Below the pieces are notes generated by a model. That model was not told the DNA's origin and ran no database searches. It saw nothing but the letters and a program-made list of their open reading frames with translations. The translations under genes were made by a program, and so were the position numbers. From CAYWYR01 sp964462685 (lineage in GTDB: Bacteria > Bacteroidota > Ignavibacteria > Kapaibacteriales > UBA2268), in the NCBI GenBank assembly GCA_964462685.1, contig CAYWYR010000016.1:15457-79456 (forward strand): a stretch of 64,000 nucleotides of DNA. The letters are read 5' to 3'. Below, in pieces: positions 1 to 8,822 of the stretch (its first letter is position 1; each line of letters begins with the position of its first letter).

Positions 1-1176
1 ATGGTAACAGCGGGTATATTCCTGATAGCCAGGAACGCGACTTTATTTGCCATGTCAACAGATGCAATGATGGTTGTAGCGATCGTAGGTGCAGTTACAG
101 CTCTACTAGCGGCTTCTATCGGTCTGGTTCAGAACGATATTAAAAAAGTACTTGCTTATTCTACAGTATCTCAGCTTGGTTTCATGTTTGTCGCACTAGG
201 GGTCGGCGCCTGGACTGCAGCACTGTTCCACGTTATGACTCACGCCTTTTTCAAAGGACTTATGTTCCTTGGTGCTGGTTCAGTGATACACGGTATGCAC
301 CACGAACAGGATATCAAGAAAATGGGCGGGCTTAAAAAGCATATGCCTACAACTTACTGGACATTCCTGATCGGCTGTCTGGCGATCTCAGGTATTCCGT
401 TCTTCAGTGGTTTCTTCTCTAAAGATGAAATATTATGGCTAACATTTAGCTCAGAGTATGGTGGATGGTGGTTATGGGCAATACTTGCTCTTGCTGCGTT
501 CTTTACCGCTTTCTATATGTTTAGACTTTTCTTCCTTACCTTCCATGGCAAGGAAAGGTTCGATGTAGCGAAAGTCAACCCGCATGAATCACCTAAGAGT
601 ATGACAATACCGCTAGTTGTTCTAGCAGTGCTTTCGGCTATTGGTGGTTTTATTGGTATACCTTTCGCCCTTGGATATCCTCTTGGACTCGGAGATCATC
701 CAAATATGCTACATAATTACTTGATGCCGATTTTCGCTGATGCCGACAGAATCCTTGGTATTGAACCGCATCATGAAGTACACGCTATAGAGTATATACT
801 TATGATAGTATCAACGCTTGTAGCTATAATCGCTATCTTACTGGCCAAAAAACTATATACAGATCCTGAACTGAAAACAGCGACTAATCTTACAAAGAAA
901 TATCCTTCTGCATATAAGAAACTATGGAACAAATGGTATCTTGACGAAGGATACTACAAAGGCTTCGTGGATCCGATATTCAAATTCTCGAACGGTTTCC
1001 TATGGAAAAAATTCGATGTTAGCTTTATCGATGGTATAGTGAACGGCTCTGGAAAACTTACGAGGTCTTTTGGTAACTTACTGAAAGGTCTTCAGTCCGG
1101 CGTCGCTCAAAACTATGCCGTTCTTATGATGTTAGGGATAGCGGTGATTATCATATTAATGGTATCTCACCTGTAA
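1..1176 (+). CDS. nuoL: NADH-quinone oxidoreductase subunit L (5' truncated)
   Basis: This is the C-terminal 391 residues of the large antiporter-like membrane subunit of complex I, which couples NADH:quinone electron transfer to proton pumping in the cytoplasmic membrane. Family signatures visible are LAYSTVSQLGFM near residue 53, FHVMTHAFFKGLMFL near 76, and the SGIPFFSGFFSKDEILW stretch near 130, followed by the C-terminal lateral-helix region and a last transmembrane helix. Full NuoL is about 600 residues or more, so the gene begins before the window; the ATG at base 1 is an internal Met. nuoM follows after 65 bp and nuoN after that, the standard order of the operon's end. Confidence 0.97.
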   Translation: MVTAGIFLIARNATLFAMSTDAMMVVAIVGAVTALLAASIGLVQNDIKKVLAYSTVSQLGFMFVALGVGAWTAALFHVMTHAFFKGLMFLGAGSVIHGMHHEQDIKKMGGLKKHMPTTYWTFLIGCLAISGIPFFSGFFSKDEILWLTFSSEYGGWWLWAILALAAFFTAFYMFRLFFLTFHGKERFDVAKVNPHESPKSMTIPLVVLAVLSAIGGFIGIPFALGYPLGLGDHPNMLHNYLMPIFADADRILGIEPHHEVHAIEYILMIVSTLVAIIAILLAKKLYTDPELKTATNLTKKYPSAYKKLWNKWYLDEGYYKGFVDPIFKFSNGFLWKKFDVSFIDGIVNGSGKLTRSFGNLLKGLQSGVAQNYAVLMMLGIAVIIILMVSHL

Positions 1177-1241
1177 ATCGAAAAAATCATAACTGATTTT
1201 AATAAAAACAGAATTCAAATAAAGAAGTATTCTACATAAGT

Positions 1242-2792
1242 ATGAACCTTTTACTTGTCACTCTGCTCCTGCCACTTGCAGGTTCCATAATTACCTTGTT
1301 TTTAGGTAAAAACAGAGAACTCGCTCAGAAGACTTCTCTCGTTGTCTCGCTTATTACCTTCGCTGTGTCTATCGTGCTCTTTATGGGTTTTGATATGAGC
1401 AACGCAGGATTCCAATTTGTGATAGACCAGCAATGGATACCGGTATTCGATGCCGGGTTCAGGATAGGTATCGACGGAATGTCAATGCTGATGATCCTTC
1501 TATCAAACTTTATTATGCCGATAGCCCTGCTTTCTTCTTTTGATTCTATCAAAAAAAGAGATGGCGCTTACTATAGTCTAGTTCAGCTACTGCATTTCGG
1601 GATGCTCGGTGTATTCATATCGCTCGATCTGTTCCTGTTCTATGTTTTCTGGGAAGTCATACTTATCCCGATGTTCTTTGTAATCGGTGTATGGGGCGGC
1701 TCTAAAAGACTATATGCTTCAGTAAAGTTCTTTATCTATACTGTTGTAGGTTCCCTGTTTATGCTAGTTGCTATAGTATGGCTTGGTAACTTTGCCGCTG
1801 ACGCTCTTGGTGGCTTTACTACAGACTATATCAAGCTCACATCGATTTCTCAAAATGTACCGATGGATATCCAGACCTGGCTTTTCTTAGGCTTTGCTCT
1901 TTCATTCCTGATCAAGGTACCGCTCTTTCCTTTCCATACATGGCTACCAGACGCCCACACAGAAGCACCTACGCCTGGCTCGATCATACTAGCAGGAGTA
2001 CTACTTAAAATGGGTACTTACGGTTTAATTAGATTTAATCTAGGTTTCTTCCCAGAAGCATCAGAATATTTCTCTGGTATTATATCAGTGCTTGCAGTTA
2101 TCGGTATCATATATGGTGCTGTTGTGGCGATGGTTCAGCCTGATATGAAAAGGCTTGTAGCATATTCTTCTGTATCGCACATGGGCTTTATTGTACTTGG
2201 TATATTCTCGATGACGACTATTGGGGTTCAGGGAGCGATTCTGCAGATGATAGCACACGGTGTTTCTACCGGTATGCTCTTCCTTGGTGTCGGTGTCCTG
2301 TATGAAAGACGCCATACTAGGCTTATCGCGGATTATGGTGGAATAGCCAGAGTGATGCCTAAGTTTACTGTATTCTTCGCTATCGCGATGTTTGCATCAG
2401 TAGGCCTACCTGGTCTTTGCGGCTTCGTAGGTGAGTTCCTGACTCTAAAAGGAGCTTTTACATCTGATGTATTAGGATCATATTGGTACACAGTATTTGC
2501 CGCTTCGGGCGTTATCTTCGCTGCAGTTTATCTATTATGGATGTTCCGCAGAGTTATGTTCGGAACAGTTGACAACGAAGCAAATATGAATCTTAAAGAT
2601 ATTACTGGTCGTGAATGGGCGATGTTCATACCTATGGTAATTCTTGCGGTATGGATAGGCGTTTACTCAAAATCGTTCACTCAGGTATCAGAGGCTTCAA
2701 CAGCGGCGATACCAGGCATTCAAACAGATATAGACCCAGAGTTCGGCAGAAGTCCGATCGGTATATCAAAGTTCTCTCAAGAAGTTAAATAA
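1242..2792 (+). CDS. nuoM: NADH-quinone oxidoreductase subunit M
   Basis: Second antiporter-like membrane subunit of complex I, 516 residues, typical of the family. The conserved pump residues are visible: a glutamate in FWEVILIPMFF (E138), a lysine in FLIKVPLFPFHTWLPDAH (K225), and the RLVAYSSVSHMGF segment on the later broken helix. The protein is almost wholly hydrophobic, with about 14 predicted transmembrane helices. It lies between nuoL and nuoN in the same direction, 35 bp before nuoN, so the three are very likely co-transcribed. The ATG start opens directly into the first membrane helix (NLLLVTLLLPLAGS), as expected for this family. Confidence 0.97.
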   Translation: MNLLLVTLLLPLAGSIITLFLGKNRELAQKTSLVVSLITFAVSIVLFMGFDMSNAGFQFVIDQQWIPVFDAGFRIGIDGMSMLMILLSNFIMPIALLSSFDSIKKRDGAYYSLVQLLHFGMLGVFISLDLFLFYVFWEVILIPMFFVIGVWGGSKRLYASVKFFIYTVVGSLFMLVAIVWLGNFAADALGGFTTDYIKLTSISQNVPMDIQTWLFLGFALSFLIKVPLFPFHTWLPDAHTEAPTPGSIILAGVLLKMGTYGLIRFNLGFFPEASEYFSGIISVLAVIGIIYGAVVAMVQPDMKRLVAYSSVSHMGFIVLGIFSMTTIGVQGAILQMIAHGVSTGMLFLGVGVLYERRHTRLIADYGGIARVMPKFTVFFAIAMFASVGLPGLCGFVGEFLTLKGAFTSDVLGSYWYTVFAASGVIFAAVYLLWMFRRVMFGTVDNEANMNLKDITGREWAMFIPMVILAVWIGVYSKSFTQVSEASTAAIPGIQTDIDPEFGRSPIGISKFSQEVK

Positions 2793-2827
2793 ACAGCTAA
2801 AGAAAGAAAAAACAACGGCAATAATCA

Positions 2828-4333
2828 ATGAATTCTGAATTATTCCTGCTTTCACCAATTATCTGGATAGTTGTTGTAGCATTGATCGGCATCACATTAG
2901 ATGCAATAAACCAGAAAAATGCCAACATCGGCTATTTTGCGGCACTTGCGGGCTTAATCGGCTCTGGTGTTTTATCCGCTATGACTCTCGGTGTATCCAA
3001 ATCGAGCATAATAGCTCTATACAAAGTACCTGAAACCTTACTAACACACGGTACAGTATCATTTGGCGGTTTAGGTGCATACTTTGATATACTTTTCTGT
3101 ATAGCAGGGGTACTTACAGTAATAGCCAGCAGAAATTATATAACACTGGAAAACCGAAACACTTCGGAGTATTATAACCTGATTCTGTTCGCTGTTGCTG
3201 GTATGATGATTATAGCTCATTCAAAGCATCTGCTAACGCTCTTTATCGGTATAGAAACGATGTCCGTTACCTTCTATATCCTATCAGGTTATTTCAGACA
3301 TTCTGCCAAATCGGTTGAAGCCTCACTTAAGTATTTCCTTCTGGGAGCTTTCTCTACTGGTTTCCTGCTATACGGTATGGCGATGCTATACGGAGCAACT
3401 GGCACAATGTATCTCGGCTATGGACCTGGTGGGCTGGATATAGCAACTGCAGTATCTAAAGGAATGATATCCAACTATTATTTCCTGGCTATAGGTATTG
3501 GTATGATGATAGTGGGTCTCGCATTCAAAGTTGCGGCTTTCCCATTCCATCAGTGGGCTCCAGATGTATATACAGGAGCGCCCACAGTTGTATCAGCATT
3601 CATGAGTACCGCAGGTAAGGGAGCGGCTCTGCTTTCTCTTATCATTGTAGCGTATTACAGTTTCTTCCCTACAGGTGCCGAGCAAGTAATCGGTAATACT
3701 GAAAGCGCGATATTCGTCATCGCCGTTATATCGGCCTTGACGATGCTGGCCGGTAATATCTCCGCTCTGGTACAGAAGAACGTAAAACGTATGCTAGCTT
3801 TCTCTTCCGTGGCTCACGCCGGTTATCTGCTTATGGGTATCGTCGCTAATTCCCCAGAAGGATGGAACGCCATAGTTTATTATATCACAGCATACACATT
3901 CATGCAGATCGGTGCTTTCGTTGTGGTATCCTTGCTAGAAAGAGATACTGATCGGAACCAGGAAATCGAAGATTATTCTGGTCTGTATAAATCCAATCCA
4001 GTACTGGCCTTCATTATGGCGGTATTTATGTTCTCTCTAGCAGGTATCCCGCCTATGGCTGGATTCTTCGGTAAGTATTACCTCTTTAGTGCTGCTATTC
4101 AATCAGGATATACCTGGCTGACAGTAATCGCTGTTATATCTTCGATAATATCAATGTACTTTTATATAGGCTTAGTGCTTCAGATGTACTTTAAAGATAG
4201 AGAAGAAGGCGAACAGCTTACCTCTATAGGCGGGGGCGGGAAGTGGGTTGTATATATTTCTGTGGCAGCGGTATTCGCACTTGGATTTGTTCCGATGCTG
4301 ATAACAGATATCACAACTAACTTGTTCCCTTAA
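2828..4333 (+). CDS. nuoN: NADH-quinone oxidoreductase subunit N
   Basis: Third antiporter-like subunit of complex I, 501 residues, last gene of the nuo operon here. Conserved charged residues sit in membrane helices as the family requires: a glutamate in IGIETMSVTFYIL (E143) and a lysine in LAFKVAAFPFHQWAPDVYTG (K234), followed by RMLAFSSVAHAGYLLMG. The C-terminal LAGIPPMAGFFGKYYLF motif is also typical. No strong terminator follows; a weak 5-bp inverted repeat (GAAAC/GTTTC, about 4351-4368) lies in the 70-bp gap before the next gene, so read-through into the lipoprotein gene is possible. Confidence 0.97.
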   Translation: MNSELFLLSPIIWIVVVALIGITLDAINQKNANIGYFAALAGLIGSGVLSAMTLGVSKSSIIALYKVPETLLTHGTVSFGGLGAYFDILFCIAGVLTVIASRNYITLENRNTSEYYNLILFAVAGMMIIAHSKHLLTLFIGIETMSVTFYILSGYFRHSAKSVEASLKYFLLGAFSTGFLLYGMAMLYGATGTMYLGYGPGGLDIATAVSKGMISNYYFLAIGIGMMIVGLAFKVAAFPFHQWAPDVYTGAPTVVSAFMSTAGKGAALLSLIIVAYYSFFPTGAEQVIGNTESAIFVIAVISALTMLAGNISALVQKNVKRMLAFSSVAHAGYLLMGIVANSPEGWNAIVYYITAYTFMQIGAFVVVSLLERDTDRNQEIEDYSGLYKSNPVLAFIMAVFMFSLAGIPPMAGFFGKYYLFSAAIQSGYTWLTVIAVISSIISMYFYIGLVLQMYFKDREEGEQLTSIGGGGKWVVYISVAAVFALGFVPMLITDITTNLFP

Positions 4334-4405
4334 TAGTATTTTAAGAGACTGAAACAATTAAACGTTTCGATCTGTTAGATATCAAAATAACAAACATTAT
4401 ATTTG

Positions 4406-4918
4406 ATGAGTATGAGAAAATTACTGATTCCAATTGCCGCACTATCTTCACTTTTCTTTTCCTGCGAAGATAACACAACTGATCCTGCTGACTTTGAAGC
4501 TACAGAATTAACAGTAGCCGATCTTAGAAGTAATCCAGGATTCTCAGATTTTCTCATCACCTATAATGATTATACTCCTGACAATACTCTAGTACAACAG
4601 ATATCAGAGAACTTTGATGAAGGCTCTGAAACAATAGCGATTTTTGTTAAGCCTTCTTGTAGTTGTACTAATACCCAAGAAACTTTACCACACTTTATTA
4701 AGGCCCTTGATGAAGCGGGAGTAGGTAGCGAGAATATTAAAGTATTTTCTATGAGAGAGGAAAATAACCTGCATCCTTATAGCGAGTCTTTATCAATCCG
4801 AAAACTACCAGAGTTTCATGTTATTCGCGATGGCGAGTTTGTCTATTCTATAGTTGACAGTATGGAAGCTGGCGGTGGTATGCCGATTGAGTTCTATGCT
4901 GCCGAATCATTAAAATAA
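4406..4918 (+). CDS. Thioredoxin-like lipoprotein with a CxC motif
   Basis: A 171-residue predicted lipoprotein. Residues 1-20 form a signal peptide ending in a lipobox (LFFSC, Cys20). The body looks like a thioredoxin fold: a hydrophobic strand TIAIFVKP runs into CSC (Cys85 and Cys87), where thioredoxins carry CxxC, then a helix, and later a strand with KLPEFHVIRDGE where the cis-Pro loop would fall. The CxC arrangement suggests redox or metal handling in the periplasm, but no substrate is evident. An ATG at 4406 is preferred to the in-frame TTG at 4403; ATG 4412 is also possible. It sits between nuoN and an EVE-domain gene, a context that does not reveal its role. Confidence 0.75.
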   Translation: MSMRKLLIPIAALSSLFFSCEDNTTDPADFEATELTVADLRSNPGFSDFLITYNDYTPDNTLVQQISENFDEGSETIAIFVKPSCSCTNTQETLPHFIKALDEAGVGSENIKVFSMREENNLHPYSESLSIRKLPEFHVIRDGEFVYSIVDSMEAGGGMPIEFYAAESLK

Positions 4919-4937
4919 CGCCTCAAGAATTAACCAA

Positions 4938-5348
4938 ATGGCATACTGGATAATCAAATCTGATCCCGATTCATATTCATTCTCGGATATGAAAAGAGAT
5001 AAAGAAACCACATGGGATGGGGTTAGGAATTACCAAGCTCGTAATAATCTGCGAGATATGGCACCGGGAGATAAATGCGTTTTCTATATGTCGGTATCCG
5101 ATAAAGCTGCTATCGGCGTAGTAGAAGTTAAAGCAGAGGCAATCCAGGACCCCACTACCGATGACCCGCGATGGGTAGCTCCGTTGGTAACCTTTGAAAA
5201 AGAGTTTGCCAGGCCAGTGCACTTAAAAGAATTCAAGGCAGATGACATCCTAAAAGAGACACCGCTGGTGAAACAGTCACGCCTATCTGTATGCCCTATC
5301 ACCGAAGAACAATATGATAGGATACTCGATTTAGGGATGGATTCCTAA
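4938..5348 (+). CDS. EVE domain-containing protein
   Basis: A 136-residue protein consisting of a single EVE domain, a PUA-related fold thought to bind modified bases in nucleic acids; the human relative is THYN1. Typical features are the N-terminal AYWIIKSDPDSYSFSDM, the WDGVRNYQARNNLRDM helix, GDKCVFYMS, and the IGVVEV strand followed by the RWVAPLVTFEKEF segment. It starts 19 bp after the lipoprotein gene and ends 12 bp before a convergent glycosyltransferase gene, with no clear terminator between. Its target is unknown. In other bacteria such stand-alone EVE proteins are widespread and single-copy. Confidence 0.93.
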   Translation: MAYWIIKSDPDSYSFSDMKRDKETTWDGVRNYQARNNLRDMAPGDKCVFYMSVSDKAAIGVVEVKAEAIQDPTTDDPRWVAPLVTFEKEFARPVHLKEFKADDILKETPLVKQSRLSVCPITEEQYDRILDLGMDS

Positions 5349-5360
5349 GAAGGTTCTCTT

Positions 5361-6392
5361 CTATATAATCTCTTTTATGCTTATACTCTCCATACATTTG
5401 TGATGTCCGAGCGGGCACTCGATAGTTCCGTGAATGGAGCATGGAGAACAGTCCAGCCCTTTATATACTATCTTATCTCTTTCACCTGTAGGATAGAATC
5501 CGAAATATGGAGATGTTGGGCCAAATATAGTAGTAACTGGAGTTCCATGAAGATTAGCTAAATGTGTAGGTGCTGAGTCATTTGAGTAAACCCTATCGGA
5601 TTGTGATACTAAATATGCAGTCTCAACCAGTTTTAAGCTGCCAGCTAGATCTATAGCATCGCTATTTTCAACTATATGAGCCGTAAGCGATTTCTCGCTT
5701 TCAGTACCACAAATATATACCTGACCATTTTTTGCGAGCTCATTTGAAAGATCAGTAAATCCCTTTGGCGTATATCTTTTCGTAGGCCATACCGAACCAG
5801 GGAAAATAAGATAAAAAGCTTTTTGATCTGATCTTGTTTGAGCGAGTATCATATCTACTCTGGACTTAGTTGTATTGGTATATTCGATATTACAATAAGG
5901 CTTATATTCATCTTGTGTTATAAGATTATAAAAAGATTTTAATCTTTCAAGTTCATGTATACCTTTTATATATTTGATTGATTTACCAAGGTATATAAAC
6001 TTACCTTGGGATGTATTGTACCTAAGTTTTTGAATTTTGACTCTCACTTTAGCCGCGATTTTTGAGGATCTGAACCCAGGATGTAGATTTATATAAAAAT
6101 CTGGCTTGAACTTATTAATAGCATTAACAATATATTCTATACCTGTAGAGCCACTATTTTCATTTCTTTTATCGTAGGGTATTACATCATCTATTTGTTT
6201 AATTGACTGAGCTATATCAACTAGTGCGGGCGGTACTATAATTACTACCTTGAAATTACCAGAGGAATTCTTTAAAGCCGCAGCGAAACGAAGACTAATA
6301 AGCACATCACCAATAAATCCCATTGAATATATAACGATAGTATTCTTAGGAGATAATCTTGCTTGTTTGTTGCCTGTTTTTTTATCAAACAT
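5361..6392 (-). CDS. Glycosyltransferase family 9 (heptosyltransferase-like)
   Basis: A GT9-family enzyme, the group that transfers heptose from ADP-heptose onto lipid A core or related glycans on the cytoplasmic side of the inner membrane. The N-terminal Rossmann domain starts with YSMGFIGDVLISLRFAAAL; the C-terminal donor-binding domain carries SNDSAPTHLANLHGTPVTTI, then FGPTSPYFGFYP. A late cluster of four cysteines (CSPC, CPLGHHKC) resembles that seen in many GT9 proteins. The start is taken as ATG at 6392 rather than the in-frame TTG at 6395; it then overlaps the upstream acyltransferase gene by 8 bp (ATGTTTGA), showing translational coupling. Base composition is more AT-rich than the neighbours. 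Confidence 0.9.
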   Translation of the reverse strand: MFDKKTGNKQARLSPKNTIVIYSMGFIGDVLISLRFAAALKNSSGNFKVVIIVPPALVDIAQSIKQIDDVIPYDKRNENSGSTGIEYIVNAINKFKPDFYINLHPGFRSSKIAAKVRVKIQKLRYNTSQGKFIYLGKSIKYIKGIHELERLKSFYNLITQDEYKPYCNIEYTNTTKSRVDMILAQTRSDQKAFYLIFPGSVWPTKRYTPKGFTDLSNELAKNGQVYICGTESEKSLTAHIVENSDAIDLAGSLKLVETAYLVSQSDRVYSNDSAPTHLANLHGTPVTTIFGPTSPYFGFYPTGERDKIVYKGLDCSPCSIHGTIECPLGHHKCMESISIKEII

Positions 6393-7269
6393 CAAACTTC
6401 CAACGATTGTGTTGCCAAGCCCATAGCTCAGGTCTCTTTCTGATATGATCCTCTAGTATCTTAACATGCCTACCAGTAAGCTCTTCTACGGGGTTTTCAA
6501 ACCTTTCTAGCCCAATTCTATCAACTTCCTTCAATTCCACCTCATAGCGCCCATCTGGCAGCCTGTTGGCAAAACCCATCACGATTGGTATGTCGTATTT
6601 AAAGGATAGAGCTGCAGGCGACTCGTGAGTCGCTGCTTTCCTTCCGAAAAAATCAACATACACATCTTTATCTTTTGTGGCTCTTTGATCAGCGAGAAGT
6701 GCTAGAATGCCTTTATGATTGATAACTTCGAGCATAGGCCTTGCCGCCTTACCCATATCGATAATATTGTTGCCCCACTTACCTCTCAGGCTTATCAGCT
6801 TTTTGTTGACTGTATCATTATTCTGATATTTGACAATCACGTTAACTGTTTCATCCTGCAAAAGCCCTGCTGTAATGGCGAGAAACTCCCAATTACCATA
6901 GTGGCCCGAAAGAAGAATAAGGCCTTTACCACGGGAATGAAGCCTCGAGATCATCATAGGATTGCGATAAACCACTCTTCCCATTATCTCAGAATCCGTG
7001 CAGTTTTCACTTTTAAGAAGTTCAGCCATAGTTATTCCGAGATTGCGGTAACTTGAGGCAGCAATAGATTTAACTTCTTTTAGAGACTTTTCAGGGAAGG
7101 CTTTTGAGATATTGTCTAATGTGATTTTGTAACGCTTTCTTGATAATCTTGCTAATAGCAGACCTATTTTGGCACCTGAACTTCTAGCCCCTTCCCAGCT
7201 TAATACTCTGATATATCTGCCGTAAGCAGAAAGAAGAAGTGCGACAGTTCGTTTTAGAATGTCTTGCAT
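6385..7269 (-). CDS. Lysophospholipid/lipid A acyltransferase (LpxL/HtrB family)
   Basis: A 294-residue member of the bacterial lipid A biosynthesis acyltransferase family, which adds a secondary acyl chain to Kdo-lipid A or a comparable glycolipid at the inner membrane. The catalytic HxxxxE signature is present in LLSGHYGNWEFL. An amphipathic N-terminal helix stands where the family's membrane anchor lies, and the segment ending WAWQHNRWK resembles the family's conserved C-terminus. The gene overlaps the downstream GT9 gene and follows the GWxTD gene by 22 bp, fitting an envelope glycolipid operon. Substrate and acyl chain cannot be told from the sequence. Confidence 0.9.
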   Translation of the reverse strand: MQDILKRTVALLLSAYGRYIRVLSWEGARSSGAKIGLLLARLSRKRYKITLDNISKAFPEKSLKEVKSIAASSYRNLGITMAELLKSENCTDSEIMGRVVYRNPMMISRLHSRGKGLILLSGHYGNWEFLAITAGLLQDETVNVIVKYQNNDTVNKKLISLRGKWGNNIIDMGKAARPMLEVINHKGILALLADQRATKDKDVYVDFFGRKAATHESPAALSFKYDIPIVMGFANRLPDGRYEVELKEVDRIGLERFENPVEELTGRHVKILEDHIRKRPELWAWQHNRWKFDV

Positions 7270-7291
7270 AACTTACCTAATACGCTATATG

Positions 7292-8734
7292 CTACCTTGC
7301 CCTTGATGCGTTCTGATATCTCTGGAGTTCAAGATCATCTAAAGCTGGGCGGTACATTTGAATCCAGTTAGGATTTCTCAGTTCGTTCATTGCTGTGGAG
7401 TGGACTAAAATGAAATTTCCAGCACCTACATTATCCACAAAGAAAAACTCTGCCCCACCCTGTACATTTGGATAAAACCATATCTCTGTTGGATGAAGAT
7501 CGTCTCTCCTGAAAAACTCCTGCCTCTGCTCGGGGAAACCATAGGTCATTATAATCCTTCCACGTTCAGTTCTCCAACCTTCATCATAATTGCCATAAGA
7601 AAAAAACTGATCGGCAAAGTCCGCACGTTTGGAATACTCTTCAAAAAACTCATTATAAGTTGTTGTAGTATCAGTATCCCTTATAGAATACATAGCGTAT
7701 ATGGCACGTTGCTTTGCCTCGTGGCTTGTAAGCTGTTTGAACTGGCCTCTTTCAAAATCAGATAATATATAGCTGAGTTTTTCAAATTCAGTTTTGATAT
7801 CATTTTCATCCATAGTACTAAACACGGATTTCTCGAAAGAGAGCGACTCAAAAAACGGAGTATTCTGGCTTGGGCCAATTTCGGGATTTTCTAGATACAC
7901 CTTCTTTAAAGGTGAGCTTGCAAGCAGTTCCCCTTTTTCGTTTTTGATCAAACTCTTAATATAATAAACCCCTGTTGGCCTACCAGCCATCGGTATAGAG
8001 ACTACCCTACCTATTGTTTCCATAGGGTCATAATCAATTGATTGATCATATATCTTAAATTTAGAGTAATCTAAAAGCAGATCTACAACAGTGATCTTCC
8101 CCAATCCATCTGAATTATCAAGATAAGCTTCATAATAATACTGTAGAAATGCATCTGTACCTATATACTGCCGCGTTGGTAGGGGAATCATATAGAATCC
8201 GTGTTTCTCGAATTCGGCTTTCCATTTTACTTCAGATTTTTCTTTTTGTTGGATACCATAGGATATCTGGAAATCTGAAAAAGACTTACCCAAACTGTAG
8301 TCAGGTACAACCATTTCCAATTGGAACGAATCGATATTGATTGGGATAGTGAGGTCTTTTTTATTTTTTACTTTTTGTGATACTAAAATATCAGTCTTGT
8401 ATTTACCAGGTTTTAAAGTAAGTTTCTCTGTTCCTAAAAGCACATTTTCATATCTTACACCGGTTTGATCATAACTGCCAAACATTTGTTTGGCCCATAC
8501 AATAGTATCTGTCTCGTCCAACTGATTTGTGAGCATCAGCCTGATTGAATAATTAGCTACCGAACTATCTAATCCCCCCATATATTGGAGATCACTATCC
8601 CTGAAGGAATAATAAATCTCGACTAAACTTCTGTTTCCGGTAGTGCTTTTAAAAGTAGCATAGTCCACCCTCATCGCTGATAAATCTATAAGCGACAAAG
8701 CTAGAAAAAAAATATATATCAGGTATGATCTCAT
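7292..8734 (-). CDS. GWxTD domain-containing exported protein
   Basis: A 480-residue protein with an N-terminal signal peptide (SYLIYIFFLALSLIDLSA). The C-terminal third holds the GWxTD signature as GWRTERGRIIMTYGFPEQ near residue 390, followed by EIWFYPNVQGGAEFFFVD, the usual ending of this family. GWxTD proteins occur through the FCB group and are exported; their biochemical role is not established. The start codon ATG directly abuts the T-run of a strong intrinsic terminator, so expression from the upstream porV-like gene would have to pass that hairpin. Lying between a PorV-like gene and lipid A-type genes suggests an envelope function, which is inference. Confidence 0.88.
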   Translation of the reverse strand: MRSYLIYIFFLALSLIDLSAMRVDYATFKSTTGNRSLVEIYYSFRDSDLQYMGGLDSSVANYSIRLMLTNQLDETDTIVWAKQMFGSYDQTGVRYENVLLGTEKLTLKPGKYKTDILVSQKVKNKKDLTIPINIDSFQLEMVVPDYSLGKSFSDFQISYGIQQKEKSEVKWKAEFEKHGFYMIPLPTRQYIGTDAFLQYYYEAYLDNSDGLGKITVVDLLLDYSKFKIYDQSIDYDPMETIGRVVSIPMAGRPTGVYYIKSLIKNEKGELLASSPLKKVYLENPEIGPSQNTPFFESLSFEKSVFSTMDENDIKTEFEKLSYILSDFERGQFKQLTSHEAKQRAIYAMYSIRDTDTTTTYNEFFEEYSKRADFADQFFSYGNYDEGWRTERGRIIMTYGFPEQRQEFFRRDDLHPTEIWFYPNVQGGAEFFFVDNVGAGNFILVHSTAMNELRNPNWIQMYRPALDDLELQRYQNASRAR

Positions 8735-8735
8735 A

Positions 8736-8763
8736 AAAAAAGCCGTCCTGTAATAGACGGCTT
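8736..8763 (-). terminator. Intrinsic terminator abutting the GWxTD start codon
   Basis: An 8-bp perfect stem, AAGCCGTC at 8740-8747 against GACGGCTT at 8756-8763 with an 8-nt loop. Read on the minus strand it ends in a run of seven T that reaches the ATG of the GWxTD gene (8732-8734). It would terminate transcripts of the PorV-like gene or act as an attenuator for the next gene. Confidence 0.8.
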
Positions 8764-8822
8764 GTATTGTTTAGGGTTACATATCAAACTGGTATCTTGA
8801 TAATAGGATTATGTCGGTGGAT

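Noticed and set aside
4398..4405. TATATTTG promoter-like box before the thioredoxin-like lipoprotein
   Set aside because: It touches the start codon itself, so transcription would begin inside the gene; probably a chance match in AT-rich sequence.
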